The notes below the pieces were generated by a model. That model was not told the origin of the DNA, did not search any database, and worked only from the letters and a program-made list of their open reading frames with translations. A program made the translations under genes and the position numbers. Positions 26,358-36,098 of a stretch of DNA of 64,000 nt are shown in pieces (position 1 is the first letter of the stretch; the number at the start of each line of letters is the position of its first letter). The stretch comes from Flavisolibacter longurius (GTDB lineage Bacteria; Bacteroidota; Bacteroidia; Chitinophagales; Chitinophagaceae), in NCBI GenBank assembly GCA_014163555.1, contig JACJGO010000017.1, positions 62,001 to 126,000 of the forward strand. Direction: 5' to 3'.

Positions 26358-29300
26358 ATGCTTATGTCATTATTGAAGCGGCCGGCAGGTCGGCTAAATG
26401 CAACAACCAGAACGTTGGCTTACTGTAAGCGCATCGTATTGCTGGTAGTCTTGTTGCAGTGCCTTACCTTGTTGGCTTACAGCCAAACCACGGCTCGTGG
26501 TAAAGTCGTTAACGATAGCAACAGTCCTCTTCCCGGCGTCACGGTTCAGTTGAAAAACACAACCACGGTGACCACTACGGATGTCGATGGAAATTTTTCT
26601 TTGACCCTGCCTTCTGCTGGCGGTGTCCTTGTATTTAGCTCCGTGGGGTATACGTCCCGCGAATTGCCGGCCAGTACCAACATGACCGTTCAACTTCAAA
26701 CGGCCAGCAACACGCTGGCAGATGTTGTGGTTGTAGGTTATGGCACCCAACGGCGTGTTTCTGTAGCTGGTGCGGTGGACCAGATCCGGTCTGAAGCCAT
26801 TGAAGGCAAGCCTGTGGCCAATGTCAGCCAGGCCTTGCAAGGGGTTTCACCCAACCTGATCATCCAGCAACAAAATTTCGAACCGGGCCAGGGCCTCAAC
26901 ATCAATATCCGTGGTTTGGGAACACTGGGTAATAACGATCCGCTTGTGGTCATTGATGGTATCGTTGGGGGAGACCTCAACCTGCTAAACCCAAATGATA
27001 TCGAAACTATTTCCGTATTGAAAGATGCGGGTACAGCTTCTATTTACGGCTCCCGTGCGGCCAATGGCGTTTTGTTGATCACCACCAAAAAAGGACGTAA
27101 AAATCAAAGGCCTTCGCTGAGTTATGAAGGCATGTACGGCATTACCAAACCGAAAATTGCAGCACAACCCGTGCATGCCTGGGAAAATGCCTATTATAAA
27201 AATGAATCACTGGTAAATTCTGGCCGGCAGCCGGTTTATTCCGCTTCCGATATTCAGCGGATTGCCGCACAAGGTGACGGCGACTGGCGGCTTTCCAACA
27301 TCCTGAAAAAGGCCGGGCAGCAATCCCATAATCTCAGTGTAAGGGGTGGCGGGGAAACCAATACTTACCTCGTATCATTTGGCTACCTTGATCAGGAGAA
27401 TAATTTTATCGGTCCGGATTATGGTTATAAGCGGTATAACCTTCGCCTAAACCAGTCAACTGAAGTAGGGAAGTTCAGGCTAACAACTATCCTGAGCTAC
27501 GCCAAAACAAATGGTAAGGATCATTCGTCCAGTGCTGGTACGTTGATTGTAGACGCCTCTCGTGTTCCTCTGCTTTATAATTTTCAGGATTCATTGGGCC
27601 GTTATTTAACCAATGCGGTTTCTTCTGAATTCAATCCAAAAGCAGTGTTGGAAAATGGTGGATACCGCCGCTACAATAACGACGAAATTTTCGGAAGTTT
27701 TACAGGCGAATTGTCCATTACCCGTGACCTGAAGATCCGTGGTGTTTTTGGCGGAACCGTTCGGTCAAACCACTCATTTGGACGCCGGTTGGAGCTGTCC
27801 TTTTTCCCTGGCGGCCGTTATGGACAGGATCGCGAAGTGTATGACGATAACTATAAATCACTCCTGACCAATACGCAGTTAATTGCCGAGTACAAAAAAC
27901 GTTTTGGTGATCATGATGTAAACGTTTTGGTTGGCGGATCGAATGAATCGTTCAAAAGTGAAAGCAACAGTGTACGCAAAACCCTTACGGATCCTGTTTT
28001 TGGTATTCCCACAACCGGAACCGTGGTTGATCCAAACTCTGCGAACACAAATCAGCGTACCAGTGAGAGCAGTTTGAATTCGGTATTTGGAAGGGTAGGA
28101 TATTCTTTTAACGATAAATATATCGGTGAGGTTTCATTCCGCTATGATGGCTCTTCTAATTTTCCAAAAGCAGGCCGTTGGGGCTTTTTCCCTTCGGTAA
28201 GTGCCGCTTGGCGTTTAACACAGGAAGATTTCCTCAGCGACTTCAGAGACAATGTGGGCGAATTGAAACTGCGTGCATCATATGGTGTATTGGGTAATCA
28301 GAATGTTGGACCTTACCAGTACCAGACTTCTTATTTCAATTATGCAAATGCCTATGGTTTCAACAATGTTATTGTTGGTGGCTCCGGCTTTTCTTTGGGT
28401 AATCCGGAAATTACCTGGGAAAAAGCCGCCACGGCCAACCTGGGTCTGGATGCCGAGTTGCTGAGAAGAAAACTTCTCGTATCGTTTGATGTTTTTGACA
28501 AAACCACAAGCGACATCCTGGTTCCCAGAGATGATGTGCCCGAACTGTTTGGTGCCGGATTTCCCAGTTACAATGCCGCCAAAGTGCGCAACCGTGGATG
28601 GGAAGCCAGTCTGACATACCGCTTGTCAGGCAAAAACATCAGCCATACCTTCAATTTCAACATTGCTGATAACCGCAACGAGTTGGTGAATTATACATTT
28701 GGTGCACAGGAACAAGTGCTGCGCAAAGAGGAGTTTGAATTTGTGCGCCGTGTTGGCCTTCCGATCACGGTTTACCAGGGTTATCGTCGCGATGGCTATT
28801 TCCAAACATTGGATGATATTAAAACCTACGCTGCACCGGTCAATGCTACAGTCGCTCCGGGTGATATTCGCTTTAAGGATAAAAACGGTGATGGTTTGAT
28901 TGATGACCAGGATAAGTACATCTTAGGTAATCCATTTCCTCGCTACACATTTGGCTTTACTTACAGTGTCAACTTTAAAGGATTTGATGCGCAGGTATTT
29001 GTTCAGGGTGTGGGTCGCCGTGAGTTGATGATTCGTGGTGAATTGGTGGAGCCGTTCCACGTGGGTTATGCCGGTACCATGTACACGCATCAAACGGATT
29101 ACTGGACGCCAACAAATCCAAACGCCAAATGGCCACGCCTGGCTGAAGCGGGCAGTCCTTCGAACCAGAACAACTACCGCACCGGTTCAGACATTTACCT
29201 TTTTGATGCAGCTTATGGCCGTTTGAAAAACGTGCAGATTGGCTACAACCTGCCTATTAGCGTAGCGGAAAAAGCAGGTTTGAAAGGGGCCCGCATCTAC

Positions 29301-29459
29301 CTGACCGGGCAAAACCTGTTCACGCTGACCAAAATGGATTTCATCGATCCGGAAAACACGGAGTTTGGCAACAACACCAGCATGGGTGCCAATGCCAACA
29401 GTGGTCGTGCGTATCCGCTGCCGGTATTTTATGGTGCAGGCCTGAACCTTACTTTCTAA
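26358..29459 (+). CDS. SusC/RagA TonB-linked outer membrane protein (mannan PUL)
   Basis: This 1033-residue protein has a signal peptide (Leu-Val-Val-Leu-Leu-Gln-Cys-Leu-Thr-Leu-Leu-Ala, cut after Tyr-Ser-Gln near residue 43). A carboxypeptidase-like regulatory domain follows (Gly-Lys-Val-Val-Asn-Asp-Ser to about residue 113). The TonB box-like Val-Val-Val-Val-Gly-Tyr-Gly-Thr-Gln leads into the plug (Ile-Arg-Gly-Leu-Gly-Thr, Ser-Ile-Tyr-Gly-Ser-Arg-Ala-Ala-Asn-Gly) and the 22-strand barrel. No STN domain is present, so direct signalling to a FecR partner is not expected. It pairs with the SusD gene nine bases later and imports oligosaccharides, by context alpha-manno-oligosaccharides. Confidence 0.94.
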   Translation: MLMSLLKRPAGRLNATTRTLAYCKRIVLLVVLLQCLTLLAYSQTTARGKVVNDSNSPLPGVTVQLKNTTTVTTTDVDGNFSLTLPSAGGVLVFSSVGYTSRELPASTNMTVQLQTASNTLADVVVVGYGTQRRVSVAGAVDQIRSEAIEGKPVANVSQALQGVSPNLIIQQQNFEPGQGLNINIRGLGTLGNNDPLVVIDGIVGGDLNLLNPNDIETISVLKDAGTASIYGSRAANGVLLITTKKGRKNQRPSLSYEGMYGITKPKIAAQPVHAWENAYYKNESLVNSGRQPVYSASDIQRIAAQGDGDWRLSNILKKAGQQSHNLSVRGGGETNTYLVSFGYLDQENNFIGPDYGYKRYNLRLNQSTEVGKFRLTTILSYAKTNGKDHSSSAGTLIVDASRVPLLYNFQDSLGRYLTNAVSSEFNPKAVLENGGYRRYNNDEIFGSFTGELSITRDLKIRGVFGGTVRSNHSFGRRLELSFFPGGRYGQDREVYDDNYKSLLTNTQLIAEYKKRFGDHDVNVLVGGSNESFKSESNSVRKTLTDPVFGIPTTGTVVDPNSANTNQRTSESSLNSVFGRVGYSFNDKYIGEVSFRYDGSSNFPKAGRWGFFPSVSAAWRLTQEDFLSDFRDNVGELKLRASYGVLGNQNVGPYQYQTSYFNYANAYGFNNVIVGGSGFSLGNPEITWEKAATANLGLDAELLRRKLLVSFDVFDKTTSDILVPRDDVPELFGAGFPSYNAAKVRNRGWEASLTYRLSGKNISHTFNFNIADNRNELVNYTFGAQEQVLRKEEFEFVRRVGLPITVYQGYRRDGYFQTLDDIKTYAAPVNATVAPGDIRFKDKNGDGLIDDQDKYILGNPFPRYTFGFTYSVNFKGFDAQVFVQGVGRRELMIRGELVEPFHVGYAGTMYTHQTDYWTPTNPNAKWPRLAEAGSPSNQNNYRTGSDIYLFDAAYGRLKNVQIGYNLPISVAEKAGLKGARIYLTGQNLFTLTKMDFIDPENTEFGNNTSMGANANSGRAYPLPVFYGAGLNLTF

Positions 29460-29467
29460 CATTTTAA

Positions 29468-31111
29468 ATGCAACCTTACATGTTTCGTAAATATTTCAAG
29501 TCAATCGGTTTCTTGGCCTTGTTTGCCGTTGCGGTAACGGGTTGTAAGAAGATGGACCTGACGCCTACCGACCGGTTTACCGAATTAAACTTTTGGGAAT
29601 CCGGCGAAAACATCAACAATGCGCTGAACAACGTGTACAACCGGATGTACAACAGCCAGCTCTTTTTCTACAATGAAGCGCTGAGCGATAATGCCTACAC
29701 AAGGCTGGGCATTAGTGCCGGTTTTCCGGACGCCATTAGCAGTGGTAGCTTTACACCTACACTTGCCCGTTTCCTTAGCGAGTGGGACTACTATTACACC
29801 GGCATCAAGGCCGCCAACATTTTTCTGGATAATGTGGACAATAATAAAACCATGGATGCGCAGCTTAAAGAGCGCATGAAGGCAGAAGTGCGTTTCATCC
29901 GTGCGTTTCATTATTTTAAGCTTACCAATTGGTGGGGCGACGTTCCGCTGCTGACAACGGACATCACACCGGACGAAGCCAAGACAGTGGCCCGTACACC
30001 CAAAGCAGAAGTGGTGAAATTCATCACTGATGAACTGGATGCTGTTGCCGCTGTTTTGCCAACCAATACGCAATACCAGGCCGCTGACCGAGGCCGTATC
30101 ACAAAAGGCGCGGCAAAAGCCCTGAAAGCAAGAGTGCTGCTTTACCAGGGTGATCGCATGGCAGACGTGGTGGCTATTTGCGAAGAGTTAATGAACAATC
30201 AATCGGCCAACGGGACGTACAGCCTGGTGTCGAAATATGAAGATGTTTTCAGTCCTTCGAATGAGTATAACAGCGAAGTTATTCTCGATTTGCAATACGT
30301 ACCCAACCTGCGTACCTGGGGCGAGCATATTGATTTTGTTCCGCTTTCTGCCGGTGCTAGAGGCAATAACATGGCACCCACGCAGGAACTGGTGAACAGT
30401 TACGTGATGCTGAACGGAAAACGGATCAACGAGGCCGGTTCAGGTTATGATGAAGCGAATCCCTATACCAACCGCGATCCTCGCCTGGCTGCAACCATCA
30501 TTTATCATGGTGCTACCTGGCGCAATGCCAATGGTTCCAATCAAACCATTTATATCCGGCCCGGCAGTGATCCGGATGCAGCGGCCAAAAACGAATACAA
30601 AGCATCCGGCCAGGGTACGGCTACCGGTTATTACTGGAAAAAGTATTACGATCCAACAGCCGTTGCAGGCTTCAATTCCGGATTGAATTTAATCCTGATC
30701 CGTTATGCTGAAGTATTACTGATGTATGCGGAAGCAAAACATTCACTGGGTCAAATGACCGAAGACGTATGGAACAAAACCATTCGTCCGCTCCGTGTAC
30801 GAGCAGGGTTTACCGATCCGGCCGCACTCGCATTTCCCGGCACCGGTAATCTTACCGAAATCATTCGCAATGAAAGAAGAACCGAGTTTGCCATGGAAAG
30901 CTTGCGTATTGATGATATCCGTCGCTGGAAGATTGCAGAAAACGTTCTCAATGGCTGGGTGCACGGCGCCAAATTTGGTGATCCTTCCGTTGACAACGGC
31001 TACCTCCGAGTTCAGCTCCGGACTTTCGACCCATCGAGACATTATCTATGGCCGGTACCTGCCGCAGAAATCGGGAAAAATTCCAATCTCTCGCAAAATC
31101 CTAACTACTAA
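29468..31111 (+). CDS. SusD/RagB surface lipoprotein (mannan PUL)
   Basis: This 547-residue protein has a lipoprotein signal with Cys26 in Val-Thr-Gly-Cys-Lys-Lys. The mature part shows SusD features: Asn-Asn-Ala-Leu-Asn-Asn-Val-Tyr-Asn-Arg, Glu-Val-Arg-Phe-Ile-Arg-Ala-Phe-His-Tyr-Phe, and a C-terminal Arg-Tyr-Ala-Glu-Val-Leu-Leu-Met-Tyr-Ala-Glu-Ala-Lys stretch with Glu-Arg-Arg-Thr-Glu-Phe-Ala-Met-Glu. SusD proteins sit as lids on their SusC transporter and bind glycans. A second ATG, five codons in (29480), is an equally good start. It is transcribed with SusC and the SusE-like gene. Confidence 0.94.
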   Translation: MQPYMFRKYFKSIGFLALFAVAVTGCKKMDLTPTDRFTELNFWESGENINNALNNVYNRMYNSQLFFYNEALSDNAYTRLGISAGFPDAISSGSFTPTLARFLSEWDYYYTGIKAANIFLDNVDNNKTMDAQLKERMKAEVRFIRAFHYFKLTNWWGDVPLLTTDITPDEAKTVARTPKAEVVKFITDELDAVAAVLPTNTQYQAADRGRITKGAAKALKARVLLYQGDRMADVVAICEELMNNQSANGTYSLVSKYEDVFSPSNEYNSEVILDLQYVPNLRTWGEHIDFVPLSAGARGNNMAPTQELVNSYVMLNGKRINEAGSGYDEANPYTNRDPRLAATIIYHGATWRNANGSNQTIYIRPGSDPDAAAKNEYKASGQGTATGYYWKKYYDPTAVAGFNSGLNLILIRYAEVLLMYAEAKHSLGQMTEDVWNKTIRPLRVRAGFTDPAALAFPGTGNLTEIIRNERRTEFAMESLRIDDIRRWKIAENVLNGWVHGAKFGDPSVDNGYLRVQLRTFDPSRHYLWPVPAAEIGKNSNLSQNPNY

Positions 31112-31145
31112 TTCAACCGTAATATCAACCACTTAAAATAGTTAT

Positions 31146-32291
31146 ATGAGAAATTCAGTTTTCAATCTTTCATCCCTCTTTATCCTACTGCTGGCTTTCA
31201 CCTTCGGCGGTTGCAAAAAAGACGAAAGAGATATCAATATGAACCTCACGGAAGTGTCGGCGATTTATGCACCTGTGGATAATGTGTTTGTCAAACTTGA
31301 GCCGGCAACATCAGCCAGCGTGGTGTTTGAATGGGAGCAGGCAAAAGCCGAAGATGGTTCCCTCGTGATGTATGAAATTGCCTTTGATAAAGAAGGTGGG
31401 GATTTTTCTGCACCGATATACAAAATCAGTTCAGAAGGAAACGGTGTACAGAATAAGCTTACGCTGAGCCACAAGGACCTGAACCGCATTGCCAACTTTG
31501 CCGGTATTCAATCACTTTCAAAAGGAAAGCTGCGCTGGACCGTACTGGCATCAAAAGGCACAAACGTAAAAATGGCATCGGTATCTCGTACGATTGAAGT
31601 GGAAAGACCTGCAGGATTTGCTGAAATCCCTACAGAAGTTTACCTGACCGGTAGTGGTACAGAAGCCGGTGCTGATCTGGCATCTGCTATCAAAATGAAA
31701 TCAACCGGACCGGGTGTATTTGAAATTTACACCCAATTAAAGCCCGGTAACTATGGCTTCGTCAATAAACTAACAGGTACACCCACATCTTACCAGGTGC
31801 AGGGTTCCTTCCTGAAAGAAGGCCCTGGCACGGCAACGCCTACAACAACACCCAAAGTTTACCGCATCGAACTTGACTTCAACAATGCAGCCGTTAAGCT
31901 TACCGAAATCACCAAAGTAGGATATTGGTTTGCTCCCCGCAATGCCATTGAATCGGAGCTGGCTTATGCTGGCAACGGTGTATTCAAAGCGGAAAACGTA
32001 AAGGTTGAATTCAGACAGGAAAGCTGGGGCCGTGATGAGCGCTACAAATTCCGTATGAACCTGAAGGCAGCCGACGGAACCGAATCAGTGGAAGACTGGG
32101 CCAGCTTTAACCGCGATAACAGCCGTCCGACGGCGACAACGCCTGCTGCCTGGTACAATGTATTCAAGCAAAACGTAAACCAGTGGGATTATACATTCAA
32201 ATTCCCGGCAGAAGCCGACCTGAAGAACGTGGACATGTTCCTGAACTTCAAGCCGGATGCGCCGTATAACCACCAGATCGTCATTAAATAA
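31146..32291 (+). CDS. SusE-like surface glycan-binding lipoprotein
   Basis: This 381-residue protein has a lipoprotein signal (Cys23 in Phe-Gly-Gly-Cys-Lys-Lys). An N-terminal SusE-type Ig-like domain begins with the Pro-Val-Asp-Asn-Val-Phe-Val-Lys and Phe-Glu-Trp-Glu-Gln-Ala motifs. C-terminal domains contain Val-Tyr-Leu-Thr-Gly-Ser and Tyr-Arg-Ile-Glu-Leu-Asp-Phe-Asn, as in SusE/SusF family starch-binding modules. It probably binds mannan fragments on the cell surface. It ends the SusCDE operon and a terminator follows after 34 bases. Confidence 0.85.
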   Translation: MRNSVFNLSSLFILLLAFTFGGCKKDERDINMNLTEVSAIYAPVDNVFVKLEPATSASVVFEWEQAKAEDGSLVMYEIAFDKEGGDFSAPIYKISSEGNGVQNKLTLSHKDLNRIANFAGIQSLSKGKLRWTVLASKGTNVKMASVSRTIEVERPAGFAEIPTEVYLTGSGTEAGADLASAIKMKSTGPGVFEIYTQLKPGNYGFVNKLTGTPTSYQVQGSFLKEGPGTATPTTTPKVYRIELDFNNAAVKLTEITKVGYWFAPRNAIESELAYAGNGVFKAENVKVEFRQESWGRDERYKFRMNLKAADGTESVEDWASFNRDNSRPTATTPAAWYNVFKQNVNQWDYTFKFPAEADLKNVDMFLNFKPDAPYNHQIVIK

Positions 32292-32325
32292 TCACGTCTT
32301 TCTCTCTCACAAAGCAGTCCTAATC

Positions 32326-32362
32326 GTCCTGGCTTTGAAAGCACAAAGCCAGGACATTTTTT
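32326..32362 (+). terminator. Rho-independent terminator
   Basis: A perfect 12-base stem (32326-32337 with 32344-32355) around a six-base loop is followed by A and six T. It separates SusE from GH76. Confidence 0.85.
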
Positions 32363-32402
32363 CAAACGGGTAACGATCCTGACCGTTTACAAACCGGAAA
32401 GT

Positions 32403-33566
32403 ATGAAGCACAAAATCACGAACGTTTTTATACCGGCCTTTTTTGTTTTATTAAGCCTTGTTGGTTGCAAAAAAGATTACGATGATGGTTCGACAGGTGG
32501 GACCGGAACGCCAAAACCACCGGCCATCGATTGGGCCAAAGCTGCTGACAGCAGTACTGGCGCTACCATCACACGATTCTGGAATAATGCCGACAATTAT
32601 TTCAACGAAAAGAATACCAACACTGCTTTTCACTACTGGCCGCAGGCACATGGACTTGACATTTTGGTTGATGCCTATCTCAGAACTGGCAATGCCGAAT
32701 ACAAAAACTATATGGACAAATGGTTTACCGGCGTAAACCGTAAAAACGGTAACACTTTCATCAATGAATTTTATGATGATATGGAGTGGAATGCCTTGGC
32801 CATGCTGCGGGCATTTGAGGCAACCGGTGATCAGAAATACAAAACTGTCGTAGATGGCTTGTGGACCGATATCAAAAATGGATGGAATACTACGATGGGT
32901 GGTGGAATCGCCTGGCGCAAGGCAATGCCTTACTACAAGAACACACCGGCCAATGCACCGGCAGCTATCCTTGCGGCACGTCTTTACAAAAAGACAAACA
33001 ATGCTGATGACCTGGCCTGGTCGAAAAAAATATATACCTGGCTCAAAGACAGTCTTTATAACAAAAGCACTGGCTGGGTATATGACGGCATGAATTCTGA
33101 CAATGACGGAAAACGAAACACGACCTGGAAGTTTACCTACAACCAGGGAACGTTTATTGGTGCAGCGGTTGAACTTTATTCCATCACCAACGACGCAGGG
33201 TATTTAAATGATGCCTTGCAGGCAGCCAATTTCACCTTGACAGATAACACACTCACCAATTTTACCGACAACCTCCTGCGGGATGAAGGTGGTGGCGATG
33301 GCGGGCTTTTTAAAGGGGTGTTTGTGCGGTACCTGACGCAACTTATTATGGCTCCCGGAATGGTAAGTTCCGACAAGCAACGATACGCAACCTACCTGAA
33401 ACACAATGCCCAAATGCTTTGGAATGCAGGAACTGATAAAAACTATCTGCTCTATGGTACGTATTGGAAAAACCCTCCGGGCGCTACCACAGATTTTACA
33501 ACCCAGGCAAGTGGCGCTATGCTGATTGAAGCTGCTGCTTTATTAAAAGAAAAAGGGCTGTTGTAA
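32403..33566 (+). CDS. GH76 alpha-1,6-mannanase (lipoprotein)
   Basis: This 387-residue protein has a lipoprotein signal with Cys22 in Leu-Val-Gly-Cys-Lys-Lys and a Gly/Thr/Pro linker. The GH76 (alpha/alpha)6 barrel carries the paired catalytic aspartates in Phe-Tyr-Asp-Asp-Met-Glu-Trp-Asn-Ala (Asp125, Asp126). GH76 enzymes are endo-alpha-1,6-mannanases that cut the backbone of yeast or fungal mannan. Here surface anchoring and its place beside the SusCDE genes suggest extracellular cleavage before import. Its own terminator-flanked unit suggests separate control from SusCDE. Confidence 0.93.
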   Translation: MKHKITNVFIPAFFVLLSLVGCKKDYDDGSTGGTGTPKPPAIDWAKAADSSTGATITRFWNNADNYFNEKNTNTAFHYWPQAHGLDILVDAYLRTGNAEYKNYMDKWFTGVNRKNGNTFINEFYDDMEWNALAMLRAFEATGDQKYKTVVDGLWTDIKNGWNTTMGGGIAWRKAMPYYKNTPANAPAAILAARLYKKTNNADDLAWSKKIYTWLKDSLYNKSTGWVYDGMNSDNDGKRNTTWKFTYNQGTFIGAAVELYSITNDAGYLNDALQAANFTLTDNTLTNFTDNLLRDEGGGDGGLFKGVFVRYLTQLIMAPGMVSSDKQRYATYLKHNAQMLWNAGTDKNYLLYGTYWKNPPGATTDFTTQASGAMLIEAAALLKEKGLL

Positions 33567-33779
33567 AATTTATTTCGTCGATCGCAGAAGGAATGCAAAT
33601 CATTTGATCTTTTTTCATGGTCCTCGTCGATGAGGCTGGAATCTAAATGGTGAATTTGTTACATTTGATCACAATTAATACTTCTTTATACTTCTGGTGA
33701 TCCGTACGAAAACTTGCGTTCATCGCTAAATTTCGAATCCGCCACTACGCATCAGGTGTTGTATAAAAGGTGAAGATGA

Positions 33780-34709
33780 ATGCTCAAAAACACAACTATG
33801 GTTGAATCACTCGCAATTGGGGTAGATATTGGTGGGTCTCACATAACGTCTGCTATTGTTGATCTGAACTCGCAATGTATTTTGATGCCAACGATCAACA
33901 GGCGTTCGGTGAACGCAATGGCCGGCGCGGAGGAGATTATTTCTGCATGGAGCAGCGTGATTGCCCAAAGTTGTCATCAACTGGCACAACAACCTGTAAA
34001 GATTGGAATTGCCATGCCCGGACCGTTTGATTATGAGGAAGGCATTGCGTATATGCAGGAGCAAAACAAATATGACGCTTTGTATGGGTTGAATATAAAA
34101 TCGCTCTTATCGGAAAAGTTGTCAATTGAGCGGAACAACATTTCCTTTATGAACGATGCCGCTTGTTTTCTCAAAGGCGAAGTTTTTGGCGGGGCGGCAA
34201 AAGGTTGCCATAAAGTACTTGGGCTTACATTGGGTACCGGCTTTGGTTCTGCTGTGTACCACAACAATTTTGTGTATGATGCCAATCTTTGGTGCGATCC
34301 TTATGCGGGCGGAATTGCAGAAGACCTGTTTTCTACACGTTGGTTTGTGAAACGTTATTTTGAACTTACGCAACAAATGGTGGTCGACGTGAAAGAGATG
34401 ATGGACAATGCTGAAGTTGATTTGGTAAAAAGGATATTCCATGAGTTTGGCAGAAACCTTGGATTGTACCTTCGTTCCATTCAAAACAAGTTTGATTTTG
34501 AAACGGTCGTTGTCGGCGGTAACATCGCAAAATCATTTGCTCTTTTTGTGGGTGCACTGCAGCAGGAGTTCCTTCATCAGAATTTGCAAGTAGATGTAAA
34601 ACCTGCCATCCTGAATGAAGACGCAGCATTGTTGGGAGCTGCGAGTGTATGGAAGACATCTGTAGTAAACCCGGTAACGATCAACCAGAAAAAACCAGCG
34701 ACTATATAA
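33780..34709 (+). CDS. ROK family protein (kinase-like)
   Basis: This 309-residue protein has the actin-like ATPase fold of ROK proteins. The phosphate-1 motif is Asp-Ile-Gly-Gly-Ser-His (residues 16-21), with Gly-Ile-Ala-Met-Pro-Gly-Pro-Phe-Asp, Phe-Met-Asn-Asp-Ala-Ala-Cys and Leu-Gly-Thr-Gly-Phe-Gly-Ser further on. The usual zinc motif with three cysteines after the Gly-His is replaced by Asp-Pro-Tyr-Ala-Gly-Gly-Ile. It has no helix-turn-helix, so it should be a kinase, not a repressor. In this locus mannose or a fructose/mannose derivative is the likely substrate. The start is at the first ATG (33780), with a purine-rich AAGGTGAAG before it; the ATG at 33798 is an alternative. LacI follows 42 bases later. 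Confidence 0.85.
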   Translation: MLKNTTMVESLAIGVDIGGSHITSAIVDLNSQCILMPTINRRSVNAMAGAEEIISAWSSVIAQSCHQLAQQPVKIGIAMPGPFDYEEGIAYMQEQNKYDALYGLNIKSLLSEKLSIERNNISFMNDAACFLKGEVFGGAAKGCHKVLGLTLGTGFGSAVYHNNFVYDANLWCDPYAGGIAEDLFSTRWFVKRYFELTQQMVVDVKEMMDNAEVDLVKRIFHEFGRNLGLYLRSIQNKFDFETVVVGGNIAKSFALFVGALQQEFLHQNLQVDVKPAILNEDAALLGAASVWKTSVVNPVTINQKKPATI

Positions 34710-34751
34710 AATCGGAGGCATTAAAACCAAGCAGCAAAAACGCAAAGCCGC

Positions 34752-35768
34752 ATGCACAAAGTTTCCATAAAGGACATCGCTTTACAGGCTGGAGTTGTTC
34801 CCTCCACCGTTTCGCTTGTTCTGAATGGAAAGGCAAAGCAAATGCGCATAAGTGATGAACTGGCTGAAAAAATAAAAGCGATTGCCGATAAAGCGGGCTA
34901 TATGCCCAACCAGACGGCCGTTAGTCTTCGCACCGGACGTTCAAAGATCTTGGGCCTGATCGTAGAGGACATTTCCAACGTTTTTTTTGCATCACTGGCA
35001 AAAGGAATTGAAGACAAAGCCAATGAATTGGGTTTTAAGATTGTTTATTGCAGTACAGACAACAACGATAAAAAAGGCAGTGAGCTTATAAAAGTTCTTC
35101 TTCACAGGCAGGTAGATGGTTTTTTAATTACACCCAGTACAGGCATGCGGGATGAGGTGAAAAAGTTGTTGGAGCTGAAAAAGCCGGTGGTTTTAATGGA
35201 CCGCTATTTTCCGGAGCTCGATAACTCCTACGTGCTGGTTGATAATTTTTTTGGTGTGCAGCAGGCCATTGAGTTTCTAATCGAAAAAGGGCACCGGAAC
35301 ATTGCTTTTATAACAAACGATCTGGACCAAAACCAAATGCACGAACGGGAGAGGGCCTACCGGGACACCTTGGAAAAACATCGGATTGAAATCAACGAAG
35401 CACAAATTCTCCGCTTGGCTTATGACACAAGGAGCGAAGATGCCGTAACCGAAATTGGTGCCTTTTTGTATTCGAACCCGCAGCTTGACGCCGTGTTTTT
35501 TGCCACGAATTATCTCGGCGTTTATGGACTGGAAAGTATTCAACAGATTGGGTATGTAATTCCAGGCGACCTCGCCATAATTTGCTTTGATGATCATGCA
35601 CTTTTCCGGTTAATGGCGCCGGGTATCACCTGCATCCGGCAACCCATAGAAGCTATAGCCAGTACCGCTGTTGATTTCCTTCTCCAGCAATTTGGTGATA
35701 CGGTACCGCCCTTGGATCAGTTGCAGCAATTAAAAAAGCCGGAATTGATAATTCGTGGATCTGTTTAA
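34752..35768 (+). CDS. LacI-family transcriptional regulator
   Basis: This 338-residue regulator has an N-terminal LacI helix-turn-helix (Ser-Ile-Lys-Asp-Ile-Ala-Leu-Gln-Ala-Gly-Val, Pro-Ser-Thr-Val-Ser-Leu-Val-Leu-Asn-Gly). Next is the Met-Pro-Asn-Gln-Thr-Ala hinge region, then a periplasmic-binding-protein-like effector domain (Ile-Leu-Gly-Leu-Ile-Val-Glu-Asp-Ile-Ser-Asn-Val-Phe-Phe). It probably represses the mannan genes until a sugar ligand appears, but the target operator is not proven. It lies between the ROK gene and the sigma factor pair. Confidence 0.92.
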   Translation: MHKVSIKDIALQAGVVPSTVSLVLNGKAKQMRISDELAEKIKAIADKAGYMPNQTAVSLRTGRSKILGLIVEDISNVFFASLAKGIEDKANELGFKIVYCSTDNNDKKGSELIKVLLHRQVDGFLITPSTGMRDEVKKLLELKKPVVLMDRYFPELDNSYVLVDNFFGVQQAIEFLIEKGHRNIAFITNDLDQNQMHERERAYRDTLEKHRIEINEAQILRLAYDTRSEDAVTEIGAFLYSNPQLDAVFFATNYLGVYGLESIQQIGYVIPGDLAIICFDDHALFRLMAPGITCIRQPIEAIASTAVDFLLQQFGDTVPPLDQLQQLKKPELIIRGSV

Positions 35769-35822
35769 ACCATAAAAATTTTATTTTTAAACAAACGAGG
35801 TTATCTTGTTTTATTCCATCAA

Positions 35823-36035
35823 ATGAGCGATACTCTAGTTTTTTTAATTGATAAATACCTGAAGGGCGAGGCGAATGAAGCTGAACGGGAGGTCGTGGAT
35901 GCCTGGTATCTCTCTTTTGAAACCAACCGGGACTTAACCGATTTGTTGGGACCGGATGAAGTTGGCAAAGCCATGGCGGAGAGCTTCGCCTCATTTTCGC
36001 GGAAATTAAAATTCGATAAGAAGGATGTAATTTGA
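35823..36035 (+). CDS. Orphan FecR-type anti-sigma N-terminal stub
   Basis: This 70-residue protein matches the sigma-binding N-terminus of Bacteroidota FecR proteins (Leu-Ile-Asp-Lys-Tyr-Leu-Lys-Gly-Glu-Ala-Asn-Glu-Ala-Glu-Arg-Glu). It ends before any membrane helix. It sits 63 bases before the ECF sigma gene, whereas the full FecR gene normally follows the sigma factor. It is either a small soluble anti-sigma or the remnant of a truncated gene. The same architecture occurs at 20305-20559. Confidence 0.6.
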   Translation: MSDTLVFLIDKYLKGEANEAEREVVDAWYLSFETNRDLTDLLGPDEVGKAMAESFASFSRKLKFDKKDVI

Positions 36036-36098
36036 AGGGTTGATGAAATAATTCTCTACATTTGGTACTTCTCATTTTTATTTGATAAAACGATTTGC

